Assembly (NCBI RefSeq): GCF_910592395.1
Contig: NC_088314.1
Location: forward strand, 1,302,001-1,366,000
Length of the DNA: 64,000 nt
Direction: 5' to 3'
DNA from: Lineus longissimus
Lineage: Eukaryota > Nemertea > Pilidiophora > Heteronemertea > Lineidae
The stretch's first letter is position 1. Each line of letters opens with the position of its first letter. The position numbers were made by a program, and so were the translations under genes. The notes below the pieces were generated by a model. The model made no database searches. It was not told the origin of the DNA and saw nothing but the letters and a program-made list of their open reading frames with translations. Positions 45,779 to 57,000 of the stretch are shown here, piece by piece.

Positions 45779-48065
45779 CTGGCCGCTAAGATTTTTCGAC
45801 TGGCAGGCGATTTATAGTAGTTTGAAACGGAGAATGTAATTTCTCAGACGGGTAAAGATGACCTCACTAATTCTATTTAATACTCGTATTTATAGAGTAT
45901 TTAAAGAATTCTTGCTATAAACACTTTCCTTGCACTCTAAGGAAAGGAAGGAGTACGAGTCTATTGAAGTCTACACACGTCATGGCTTCCGCTACTGTAG
46001 CATGTCGATACTATGAGATTCTATTATAGCACCCAATGCACTATTCTTCACTCCACGATCAAATATCGTACATTATAAGATAAGACTTTTCGTGCGGCTG
46101 GGTCTTTTATCACCGTTAAACCAGGAAGGTGTTATTTGACTCAGAGATGGAAGTGAAGTTCCAGTAGATCGCGTGTCTACGAATGAAAGAAGTTGCCAAT
46201 AGCCAGATAATGTTAGAAGTATGGTAACAGACTAACACACAACAGTCACGCAAATGAATTTCTAATGGTCAGGAAGTAGTCTAATTGTGTTGGTCGATGT
46301 CGGAGAAGTTAAAGGTGTGAATAGTTCCGTTTTGCCACGATACTGTCGTAAGAACAAAATTGAATCTTTGAAGATGGCAGAACATATATCTTCCATTTCA
46401 AGCCAGAATTGCCGTATCAATCTCGCACAAAGACCTCTCAGATTCATCGCAATCCGCTCATAAAGACAGATTAGCAAGTTTTTCAAAACGATTACCTTTC
46501 GGCTTTATTTTCATCATCAATTTAGTCATTGATATAGTCATTAATGTACAATAACTAGATGATAAATCATAACATGCCTCCAATTTTGAAGTTTTAAAGT
46601 AGCAAAATAGACTACGCAAAAAAGTTAGACCCAGGAAACCTCTTCAGCTTCATTTACTCCAAGTCACTGCTATAAATCTACCCAGGTCAATGCCTTTCGA
46701 TGTATTCATCATTGCCCTGGGGAGAAATAAACATAATCGCATGACGTATTATTAGTTCCTTGCGACCATACATACATACATACAAATAGCATTTATATAG
46801 CGCAAAATCCAATTAGAAAAATTGCTCAGCTGCGCTTAACAAAAACACTGTTCAAATAGTTTGGTTTTTAATCTTCTTTTGAACTCGCTGACGGTGGAGC
46901 TGTTGCGGGTGTTAGTGTCCAGCGAGTTCCATAATTTGCTGGCATAAACTGTAAAGCACTTGGCAGAGGTTTTTTTTCCGGGCGTGGCGAAATAGGCTCC
47001 ACAAGTTCAGAACATATTTTTAAACTGTCTATGTAGTCCAAGATATTGCAAGCTCTGTTCACTGAAATCTTTCTAATAAATACATCTAGTCCAACTTTAG
47101 AAAAATACTATAGAACGTAAAGCTTATTCACAGTTGCAGTCACACCATCACTTGAAGCACATTCACCATTCACACTATTAGGCCTTTTCAGCCTGTATTC
47201 GCATATACCTTTATCTGCCCAATGGATAGTAAAGCTAATCTTACGGACGCTAAATACCTTACATGCCTAAAGCGATGGCGTCGATTTGTATCACACACAC
47301 AACAACCTTTCACACGGACAATCTCGTTACCTATACAGGTAGTGTCGAGTCCTGCCAAAAGGGGAACGTACCGTTTTGCTCATCTTGAGAGTAACGTATA
47401 ATTTCAACTATGCATTCCAATTGCGCTGGGTTAAGCGTTCCAGCGTAACAAGCACACACACTGGACAGACACACAAGTGAGATCAAAAGGCTAGAATATC
47501 AACACCTTATTCGGTGCTTCATGTCGGTTCTTAAGAACACATTTTCTTGCCTCTCTCAGGTATCACGAACAAATAGGAATGAAGAGCTACTGCAACAGTT
47601 ATTTGCCATTAACCAACACCAGATCACACAAATGACGTGATGATGCCCAAGTGATAAGAACGTGTTTGAGTGTGTCACAGAAGTCAGCGGCAGTCATCAA
47701 AAGCAACATGCACTTTATGAATCTCAATGAAGGGTTCGGTTAAAAAAGAGAAAACAATCTTTCTCGGCAAAACTTGCAAAAAAATTTTAGGAAGATCCAC
47801 AAAAGGTGTTTCTTTGGTTACTCGAAGCTTTGTCTGATGAATTACACAAAAAGGCATACACACTGGCTTAAAATTGCACAGAGATGGCCTCAAAGCAAAT
47901 ACAATTTGCTGGCACAACATTTCTGACATTAGCGTTCATAATGGCCCCTTCGAACCAAATGTTTAATGCGAGGTCTCAACCATAAGAATCACACTTGCCG
48001 GCAGAAAATTCGTTTCGAATCCTCTTGCAGCCAATGACAAGCAACACCATCACATCATTAATCGT
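45779..48065. other. Convergent intergenic region between the protease and GPCR genes
   Basis: Holds the 3' end of a non-LTR retrotransposon (46767-47100, minus strand). No other coding signal is evident. The 3' UTR of the minus-strand GPCR lies at the right side; the 81-codon minus-strand frame at 47684-47929 shows no protein motif. Confidence 0.55.
46767..47100 (-). mobile_element. Truncated 3' end of a non-LTR retrotransposon
   Basis: On the minus strand, 46961 to 46836 encodes 41 residues including YASKLWNSLDTNTRNSS and EFKRRLKTKLF, then TAA. The W-N-S-L ... F-K-x-x-L-K-x-x-L-F ending is common at the C-terminus of CR1/L2/RTE-type reverse-transcriptase proteins in invertebrates. The 3' UTR reads ...TTTTGCGCTATATAAATGC and ends in a TATG tandem tail (46767-46783 on + as CATA repeats). 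Upstream residues (KICSELVEPISPR) lie in another frame, with the shift near an eight-base homopolymer at 46972-46978. It is 5' truncated and inactive. Confidence 0.6.
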
Positions 48066-49226
48066 TCAGCACAAGTTTGTTGGAATTCTCTGGGGATTAT
48101 GCACGAATCTCCCCCTGAACAGAAGTTTTTTTAACGGTTGAAACCAGCGAGAAACCTTTTTGCGAAGACCGGGATTAATGGCGAAGAATACGAAAGGCTT
48201 CACGGTGTGAGCAGTGTGGCAGATAATCTCCATAAGCCTACCCCGTATTCCTTCTACTTGGTCGGGGATCCGAGGCGGGTTGAACTCCAAGAATCGAGTT
48301 TTTGCGCCGGGGATTATAAGGATAATGTGGACAGCGACGGCGACTAACACAGATATGGTGAACCACTTTTCATCTCTATAGGCCAGGGCCACGCTGTGGT
48401 TTCTGTCTCTCGCATCACGGATTGTTCGAGTCCTCGTGTGGTTCACGAAGAAGTACATTAAATCAAACGGAAAAACTAGGAGGATTCCTACGATTGGGAA
48501 TACTAATGAAAATACAAGGTCGGTTTTCACGAAAGGTTTCCATATAGTCACATAGCGGGATCTCGGCATGCAGTACTTGATCACGAAAGGTCCACGCTTA
48601 TACTCCCCCACGCCGTAAGCCCAGAGGCATATCGAATATATCAAAACGCATAGAGATGTGATCAAGAAGATGTAGAGTCGGACCCTGAATTTGACACTGG
48701 GCGGTTTTCTCATATAAATAATTGTAAGAGCTCTACAGCGCTCTGCCAAGAGTCCCAACATATACCAAAGCGGCAGGAATGAGAAACAAAACGAAATGAA
48801 AGTGTACAACTGACACATTCCAGGGTGAGCCGTCACGTTTAACTTAAAAACAAATGCGAGCCAGTCGATGAATTTCACAAGTAAATATCCACAGTCGCTT
48901 CCAGCCAATGAGCATACGATCACAGTGTAAGCCATATTCTTTAAGCGTGATGTCTTCATTGCATATATTAATACAATATTCATCACCAAGCCTAAGATAA
49001 TAATGGGCAGTGTAACATACGTGTTCACAATATCGTATATTCCAATCAATCTAAAGAATTCCGGGGGAGGGCCACGTGGCGGACCCCGAGGTCGACCCTT
49101 TGGTGGCCGCATCATTAAGGGCACAACTGGTGTAGTCAGTGCGGACATATTTTCTATAATTACACCAAGTGGGTCAACATCGTCTAAATATGTCATGTTA
49201 GTGGTTGAGTTTGTCACAGTTGCCAT
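48066..49226 (-). CDS. Divergent rhodopsin-class (class A) G-protein-coupled receptor, orphan, single exon
   Basis: A seven-helix plasma-membrane receptor of 386 residues. The start is ATG 49226-49224 (context ACAAAATGG); upstream codons are in frame but lack an ATG. The N-terminal tail of about 65 residues has sequons at Asn6, Asn10 and Asn26, then a Pro/Arg-rich stretch RPPKGRPRGPPRGPPP. TM1 has Asn83, TM2 has LAGSD with Asp111, and Cys138 pairs with Cys219 across loop 2. TM3 ends ERC (162-164) in place of DRY. TM6 lacks the CWxP motif. TM7 reads KPFVF (343-347) where NPxxY is usual, followed by a basic helix 8. A large intracellular loop 3 with RTRTIRDARDR precedes TM6. It resembles the intronless peptide-receptor-like orphans expanded in lophotrochozoans. 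The ligand is unknown. A 5' UTR splice acceptor (TTTCATTTCAG on the minus strand, AG at 49318-49317) may precede it. Confidence 0.9.
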   Translation of the reverse strand: MATVTNSTTNMTYLDDVDPLGVIIENMSALTTPVVPLMMRPPKGRPRGPPRGPPPEFFRLIGIYDIVNTYVTLPIIILGLVMNIVLIYAMKTSRLKNMAYTVIVCSLAGSDCGYLLVKFIDWLAFVFKLNVTAHPGMCQLYTFISFCFSFLPLWYMLGLLAERCRALTIIYMRKPPSVKFRVRLYIFLITSLCVLIYSICLWAYGVGEYKRGPFVIKYCMPRSRYVTIWKPFVKTDLVFSLVFPIVGILLVFPFDLMYFFVNHTRTRTIRDARDRNHSVALAYRDEKWFTISVLVAVAVHIILIIPGAKTRFLEFNPPRIPDQVEGIRGRLMEIICHTAHTVKPFVFFAINPGLRKKVSRWFQPLKKLLFRGRFVHNPQRIPTNLC

Positions 49227-50900
49227 TTTGTGACCGAATCTCACATCACATATCCTAAAGAATCACGCACAAAGCAGCTTCGAACGTCTGTCAGGTAGTT
49301 GCTATCAAATTCAGAGCTGAAATGAAACAAGGGAAAGTATTACGCAAGATAGTTACCAACTGTCAGCAGAAGCAAGGGCAATTGTTGAATTGTCAGAACA
49401 AGCTCACAAAGAGGCTCGTCCGAGTTCATACCGTAGTCGCCATAACTCAGTACAAGTGAATCCTATGTAAAGCCGCATTAACGTACATACATGTTTTACT
49501 TTTCGTTAGTTGATGTTCTCCCATTGTGAAGGTTATATTATGAACAAAATAAAAAAAGGAATAAAAAGAGACTCACATTTGTTTCATTACCTGAAATACT
49601 GGTCACTATCTTCAAATACCAGGAGTAATGGTAATGTTCTCCTAAGAACAAAGCAAAACAACCTAGTGTGCTGCCAAGGTGTGGTGTTTGATGTCCAGTT
49701 GTGCAATGCCGCAGCTTCAATGTAAAGCGATGAGTTCGGATGTCGCTCTGCGGCCGATTAGTTGAGTCTTCCTAAAATGTACAGAAGTGGGGTAGGCCAG
49801 CCTTTCAGCAATCAATCCAAAGCTTCCAACATTTTCGGCCGCCAGTCAATATCTGAAGTGGAAACAAGCACTTTAGCAATAGTGAATTGGGAAGTAGCTG
49901 GAGTATGGTCTTTGTTTGGCTTGCACTTTTAAACCTGTTGCATGATGTGGATCAATATATGGAGGTTTATCTTCGCCCCAGCTTGCACTATGTCATCTGT
50001 GGCCCTAGGATGAATGATTGGTACAGAAGATAACGGTTATCCCTAGATTAAAGGAAAAAGAAAAAGTTATATATCAATGGACTGAACAAAAGAGAAGTGT
50101 GACCAACTTGCGCACAGCGGGTGTTGCCTGCTACTAGAAGAACCACTCTTTAATCCATCACCATCCAATGGCATATACATACTGCGAAGGATACTTTTTC
50201 CAGGATAACATTTAGGTCGGCTGCACTGGTTCCCCATGCATCTGAAAACTAACAAGTACCACCCACGTATCACGGGATCGAAAAAACAAGGCCAGATATT
50301 GTCCGCTGTGTAGTGAGGAGGCAAATTAAGTGGAGTGGTAACTGCCGCGGTTGATTTACACAATGGAAGAAAATACCAAGTTCGAGAGGCTGTAGTCGAC
50401 CCAAGAAGACTAATGGGTTTCATTTTTAATCCTATTAGTGTCGGTCTCAGGAAGTTCCCAGACTTTTCAATAACAAAAGTAGTGCAGAAGTGACATCAGC
50501 GAGCAGAAGTACGAAAGGCCTTTTAAAGAAGGCTGCGCAGGAGAAAAATTCAAGCTATATGTCATATCATTTGATATTCAGTTTCTTGTGGCCTGTAGAA
50601 GAAGCAAGATGGCACAGAAAAAATGAGAACAAGAATTTAGTGCCTCTCGAGTCTACATTTGCGTAGGAGCACGATGCATGTGGTATTCCCAGTTCACACA
50701 AGAAATACAATAGCCCTTTCTTGTCAACCAGGGATCAACCTTAGTCATGTGGCACCTTTTGTTTCTTTTACCCACTGGTTTCCAATAATAACAACAGTAT
50801 TGTTGCAAACAGGGAACAATAACGACACCATTGTCAGACTATTCATCTCTGTTTTAATACTGGAGACACACCACCGTTCCCCTGATCGACGCTGCTCAAA
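49227..50900. other. Upstream region of the GPCR gene
   Basis: Should contain the GPCR promoter and leader exon on the minus strand; I cannot place them. The open frame 50067-50423 (minus) has a Cys cluster CMGNQCSRPKCYPG but no signal peptide or splice support. No other gene is supported. Confidence 0.45.
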
Positions 50901-50929
50901 GTTTGACAGGCATAATATTTTTCAGGTGA

Positions 50930-51219
50930 TTGCCAGCACCAACAAGATGGCTGTAAGAAAAGGCATTGTTTACGTTACCATAGTTTACGTATGGTAAGAC
51001 GCCCAGGTCCCCTCGGTGGAGCCTGCAGTATCGAGAATATCAGTGGGACTTTATTGGAGGTTGCGATCCTTGTTTTGGCTGCTTCGGGTGCGGATTACGG
51101 CCAAGTTATGGAGGGCATGGACACCTTATTCCTGCCAAGATATCTGCCTCATAGGCCTCCTTGGAGGAATAAATATGATTACCGGAACTTTGTTAATGGG
51201 TGATATGAATAAAGACTAG
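50930..51219 (+). pseudogene. Possible decayed MFS (SLC22-like) transporter exon
   Basis: One frame gives GPLGGACSIENISGTLLE and another WTPYSCQDICLIGLLGGINM followed by a hydrophobic end and TAG 51217-51219. Together they loosely follow the R-N-x-G-x-G-A-C-S-x-x-x-R-x-x-G ... W-x-P-L-P-x-I-x-F-G order of TM10-TM12 of SLC22 carriers, with a frame change between. Just upstream, VTIVYVW ends at a TAA. This is pattern-level inference only; it may be chance. Confidence 0.22.
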
Positions 51220-51318
51220 CAAATGCTTTTACTTCAATTTTGTACAGAAAGGCCTAGTGTAAATGTACATGGAGTTTTAGATAAAAGCATTTGCTAGTCT
51301 TTATTCATATCACCCATT
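51195..51318. repeat. Perfect 37-bp inverted repeat with 50-bp spacer
   Basis: AATGGGTGATATGAATAAAG...ATGCTTTTA (51195-51231) is matched perfectly in inverted orientation by 51282-51318. Each arm contains GAATAAAGACTAG, so both strands carry an AATAAA hexamer. The left arm covers the stop codon of the transporter-like frame. Confidence 0.92.
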
Positions 51319-52563
51319 GTGTTGTCACAAAGGGTACCTCAGACGAAATAGGCGTTCGAATGTTGCGAAAATAAAGTCTGCCACCCAGAAAGATATCCTG
51401 CAATTCAAAACAGACGGTAGACTTTCACAAGGAAGCCAGTTTCTGTCGATAACAGATTCAACATGATCATCGTTCGTTATACAACAAACCCGGCTTGAAA
51501 TTGACACGTTTAAACAACTGGAGACACATAATTGCTTCTTTGAGCCCCGGCGAGGTTGCATCGGGTTATTAAAAACGATAATGTGATCAATTTTATAACT
51601 TCAAGGCTGTCAACAGAGAAAGGAATGTGATTTAAATCAACACTGTTCCATGTCATCATTTTTTTTATTCGTGTCGAGAATATCTTGCTTTCGCTTGTAC
51701 ACTGGAAATAATTTCTGAATGAATGATTAATCGAAGTTGTCAAAGGAGTATGTAACAGGAGACTCAAATCATCTTTAAGAACTTTGATAGCCTTGAGGAA
51801 TACAATATTAATACAATGATATTGATGTAATATAATAACCATTGTCATCCTTCCAACTTTTCTGCATTTTTCCACCCGAGAGCATCCTTTGTGATCAGGC
51901 CGTGGACCCATTTGGAAACAAAGAGAATTAGAAACTTTCTTCAGATTATTTTATCAAACGAGTGCCAGCAGTCCTATAATTTGTTAAAAGGTTAAAAATG
52001 TTTTCCATAAATACTGTAAAGTTACACGCGAACGCTTTCTTTCTTGGGCAACGAATAGATGAATTAGAAGATAAATGTAATAAAGAAAGAAAGACAGGGG
52101 ATTGGAAAGTTGGGCAATTCAATATCATAATGATGCCGCCGACTTCATCAAAGAAACGCCTCAATGGAAAACATAAAAAGGCAGAACAGCCAAACTTAAG
52201 GATACACCAACAACAACACCAGCAAAAACGTGTTGCTCACCTAAATTTGCAACATACAAATTTTGCAAGCAGACTTGTGTATAGGAGAAACATCATATCA
52301 ATCGTAACAGGAAGCCAAATGTTCGGGTAGTTATTTTTTTCTGCCTTCGTCCAGATGACGTATCGATTGAGGCAGCTCTGTTCCTTGTACATCTGTGATT
52401 CTGATAGTGACTAGTTTCAGCATTATTCGCTTATTAAAGTCAACAACAGTTCGCCTGTACAAATGATAGGCTGAATGGAAAGGAGGGCAACCCTTGGCTG
52501 CAAGCTGTCTTCATAGTTGAAGAAAAAGTTGACATAGCTGTGTCATCATCACCAAGTCGACAT

Positions 52564-52728
52564 AATCACGAAACTCTTGACCTGCCAACAACATTGACCC
52601 ATCCCTTCTGTGACAATGAGGTGGACATAGTCCGCAGCTGGGCAAGCATCGCAACGATGACACAATCATTTAGAAGCAATCACGAAAACCTGAGACCACC
52701 AACAACAATGAACTGTCCAATCTGTGAC
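52564..52728 (+). repeat. Two 51-bp direct repeats spaced 114 bp, in one reading frame
   Basis: AATCACGAAACTCTTGACCT...TGTGAC (52564-52614) recurs at 52678-52728. The spacing is 38 codons. In the open frame they read NHETLDLPTTLTHPFCD and NHENLRPPTTMNCPICD. The surrounding frame stops at TGA 52738-52740. Confidence 0.6.
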
Positions 52729-53932
52729 TATATTTGCTGACGCATTGTAAACTCACAATTTGAGGACTAGAGATAAACAAATTCGATTAGACCAGACCAA
52801 TATATCAAGTGACTGATAAAAAGAGTCTACTTCCAGTAAGATCGAAAACATGAAAACAGTTTCTGGCATGAAAATATTTACAACCTGAAATATTCTACAC
52901 GTGACGTTTCACATTCATATGGACACCCTTATTTCTATCAGACCATTGTTTTAACGAGATCTGCAATAATTACCTGTATTACTGGAGTTTGATGAGTGAT
53001 TAGAAATGCAGGTAAATATTTTAGGGGTGTCGGTTGTAAAACATTCAAGTATGCTGGAGAGAAATTTATGGTATGAAACTTCATCTAAATAAAACTACTT
53101 TTGTAATAACGATCCAATAAAAAGTGCTGAGCCAAAGCATGTTGATGTAAGTGCACTTTATGGCATTAACCATGCAAAAAAACGTCCTGGTGATTGTATC
53201 TTATAGGCGGGGAAGCCATACTGGTATGGTAAACACATTATTATAAGTAGACGCAATAACTATAAGGTTACACCAATGTAGTTGGATGCAATATCCGCCT
53301 AATTCAAGTGTTCATTTCCTGTCCCACCAGGCTGTGACCGGACATCAGTAATCAGGATGACAAAGGGGACATGTTATTCAAATACAAGAGCAGTAAAATG
53401 GATGGCAGAAGACAACTTGTCTTGGTAAACAAACCAGTCAGTTGTAAAAAAAAGTTGGTCCCAGTGTAACAATGCCCCCAACAGATCCTTCCCTGTCGTT
53501 ATATCACGGATCAGAGTATGGTTGTAGAGACTCCTGCACTTTAATAGATCAGACATTAAATGCATTTTTTGTCCGGAGGCACTCCATCCCGAGACTGGTT
53601 TTGAAACAAAGCGGATAGGTGGACGAGATGTTCAGAAATAGGCTTCCACGGAAGTCAAAAACCAAGCAGCCATTCGCAGACATCAGAGATACCCTTCATG
53701 CATAAGATAGACATATCCAGGATGAGGAGGTAATCATCAACATAGCAATATAACATACATCTAGAGTGTTAGAATCTCTTAGTCCTGCCAAATGAGCCAA
53801 CCACCCACTTTAGGATATCTGAAGTACCGCAGAACCACTGCTAAATCGTTATGATCCCAATAAACAAGCTATTTGACTGAGGAACGAACCATTTAAAGGA
53901 ATCAGTAACCACATTGGCTATTGCGTGTCCAG

Positions 53933-53957
53933 GATGATGATGATGATGAAGATGATG
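53933..53957. repeat. GAT trinucleotide microsatellite
   Basis: About eight GAT units with one GAA interruption. Confidence 0.9.
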
Positions 53958-54023
53958 CAAGTAGTCTACCAAATTACATGGCTGCGAGTATTAAGGGGAT
54001 GAGAAGGAAATTTAGGGAAACGG

Positions 54024-54067
54024 CGGTAGGAGACTTCTGCCAGTCAAAAACGACTGGCAGACTACCA
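54024..54067. repeat. Hairpin with 10-bp perfect stem
   Basis: TCTGCCAGTC (54036-54045), loop AAAAAC, GACTGGCAGA (54052-54061). Outer GGTAG and CTACC also pair if a six-base bulge is allowed on the left. Confidence 0.7.
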
Positions 54068-57000
54068 AGGCAATACCTAAATAACGAAACGATTGTTTGA
54101 AGAAATGTGCTGTAAAGAGGCTTTAAAGAGGTTACCGGTACTTACATTTGAAAAAGAAGTGCTATTAGAAGACTTGACGGTGTGTATCTGACTTCTCAGC
54201 TGCGGCAAAAACAAGTTCGTAGACATGACACAGACTTCATGCATCTCTTACAATGGTACCTTAACAAAGTGATAGATTTTCAGATATTGCTCCAGTCTAT
54301 CGATTTATCAAGATTTGTCGAGCTTACCCTACACTAATCAACACCATGTGATTCATGGCTTTGGTGTGATTTGAGTCCTGGCCAGCTGCGGACAATAAAT
54401 TGTGCAAACTGGAAACAATTATATCTCATATTTCTCTACATTTCGAGCCCATATGTTTCTGAAGCTTAGTGATGATGAATCAAAATAACTAGAATCTATG
54501 ATTCGATCCGATGTAAATCGTGGTTGGTGATAATCATCATACATTCTAGCGAGGGTGTATGAATGATTCTGTGACGGAAATATTTGCCTATGCGTGGTGA
54601 TTGCATTGTACACTTCAAAATTAAGGTAAACCGAAGCTACAACTGGGCACGTCAGCTGAAGACCTGTAATGATGGATAGAGCACCACCAACAATAACCTG
54701 ACCACTGAAGGGAGTGCCATTTCCGCTCGATATGACAACCCAAATACACCAATGATCAGCTAATTAGAAGCCCAATAACAGCAACAATAACATCCATGGC
54801 TGTAACAACAAAAATGTCATTTATAGGTGCATACGCCTGACTGCTACCTGACGTGGCAATTCTTGTCAAATTAATGTGTTGTCAGAGTTATAGTCGCCTA
54901 GCCGGAAATGTGCCTACTACTAATAGAAATGTCCTGACCTTGCCAATTTCAATTAAACGGAATAACGGAACGATATCGATTATGAAATAAAAGGGACAAT
55001 ATGTTCTGCCATGTAATTTCAATCTAACAGATACATAACTATACCGTGCTAAAAATATTACAATATATAGTAGATAAGCGCAAGTGTTTAACCACTTGCG
55101 GTTGATTGATAAGGCGCCATTTCGCTCTTTTCTAGACAAATTAGCTGGAGGAACTATCATAGTGACTCAACTGATACCGAAATATCCGACGAGGGCCAAT
55201 ACAACATGTAGTTCAAAAGGAGATAAACACTGGTCTGTTCTAAACGCGGCATTGGCATTGACATTGGCAATCTGCAAAATTCCCAAAATGAGACCTATAT
55301 AACACCATTTATTAGTTTAACACAAAAAGTTGTCAATGACCATCAGCTCATTTTGTCCTTTGCACTCATTGAAATGTTTTTCAAAAACAAAACTATAGTG
55401 GCCCACATATCAAGTTTAGTTAAAGAACTCAGTCAATGAAGCCAAAAGCACAATCCGAAAAGCCTAACACAGATAACCGTTTGTCATTCGCAACCTCCAG
55501 CCTTTTGTCTATAAAGTTCCTCTGCAGGGTGCAATCACCTCGCATTATATGATATTCAATGAATTCGTCTAGCTATGAATTTTATCTTTATCACTTTAAA
55601 AATGTTTTCAAAGTGCACTTTTAAAATTGTTTCAGACGATGCTTTATCACCTTGGAAACCATTTCAATCGCTGTATCAGCCCCATAGCAGGAATTAATTC
55701 AGTTGGTAACGTCACAGTATGATGTGGGGAGTATATATAGCTTTTGAAATGTTGGTCTTATCTTGGCTATGATAAATAACAGTGGCGAGAGTCTAATTGA
55801 CTCCATGTTAACATATGTACAGGATATACGCTTGAAGAATGATCTTTAAAAGAAACATGAATTTAAACGTGGTACACGTAGCAATCAAATTGCTTTGGGT
55901 TGCGTAGCAGACATGATAGAAGCGACCTTTAAAAGTGCTGTAACATGTAAAGGTTGATCGGTAGCACTGATAGATTGATAAAAAGGAGAACTAGTAAAAC
56001 CCCCCAAAGCCACCTTTTTACATCTTCCATATCGAGTGTTGCATCTATAACTCGAGGCACTCCTGTCACAAAGAGTAAGGGAGAACGTTAATTCTGATCT
56101 TTTTTATCAAGTTTTTTATTCATGTTCAACCTAAAAGATGGATCGACAATTTCTCCAGCACCGTTTTTAGCCGTCATCTTTGTTACTTTATAAGCCTTAT
56201 AGTCTGAACATGTACGTTTTGCCAGACGATTACAACGTGCTTCATAGACTTCTCAGGAGCTCATGACACCCTTGGTTTAAGATCGCCAATGAAGGAGAAG
56301 CCACTATACACGAATCATCCCGTTTAAAAGAAACGCCTACTTATAAATAAACTATGATATTACCAGCAGTTTACTCGGATAAGTGCTAGCCCATATCATA
56401 CCTACCAGTGTTAGTGGAAACATACATTTCTCTCTTGACAATATATTTCCAATTTCCGTACAGTTCTCGGTTAATCTGAAATGATAAAAAACGAACTATA
56501 ACGTGCATCAGGATGAGGTAAAAAAAAGCCAGCACTTGGCACTGCTCTTTTGCCAACTGGAGATAAAAAAAGCAATCGGCCTCACTTATCAACCCTAACA
56601 CATCACTTCATCATTTCATTTTCGATGCCTTGTTAGCCTGGAGGTAGAAGGGCGATCAACTGAATAGCAATCGAATACTAATCAATGGAAATTGATTGCG
56701 TTTGGTTTGGTCTGCTGAACTAGATCTTGGAGCATCGGAAGTTTTATGGTATCCTGAGGCAAAAACAGAAATTGTCAATAATTTATTGTTCGATTTATGA
56801 TGTTCCGTGCTATGATAGATATGAGACATGTTCTGGGAACCGTCAGTGGCTTAAGGCCATAATCAGTGGCAAGAAGTCCGACTGTAATCAGACACATCCC
56901 AAGCTGGAGATTGAAAGAGAGATCAGTCAGAGATCAGACCCGAAAGTGTCACCAAATCCTCGTCATCTGTCACGTTTCAGGAATTTCAATAATCAATCAT

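Noticed and set aside
49003-49233. Plus-strand open frame opposite the GPCR start
   Set aside because: Antisense shadow of the Pro/Arg-rich coding tract.
50067-50423. Minus-strand frame with a Cys cluster (CMGNQCSRPKCYPG), considered as a peptide precursor
   Set aside because: No signal peptide, no dibasic-flanked repeats and no Gly amidation pattern.
51510-51911. 133-codon minus-strand frame with TWNSVDLNHIPFS, considered as a second retroelement tail
   Set aside because: The W-N-S match is short and lacks the F-K-x-x-L-K ending and a repeat tail.
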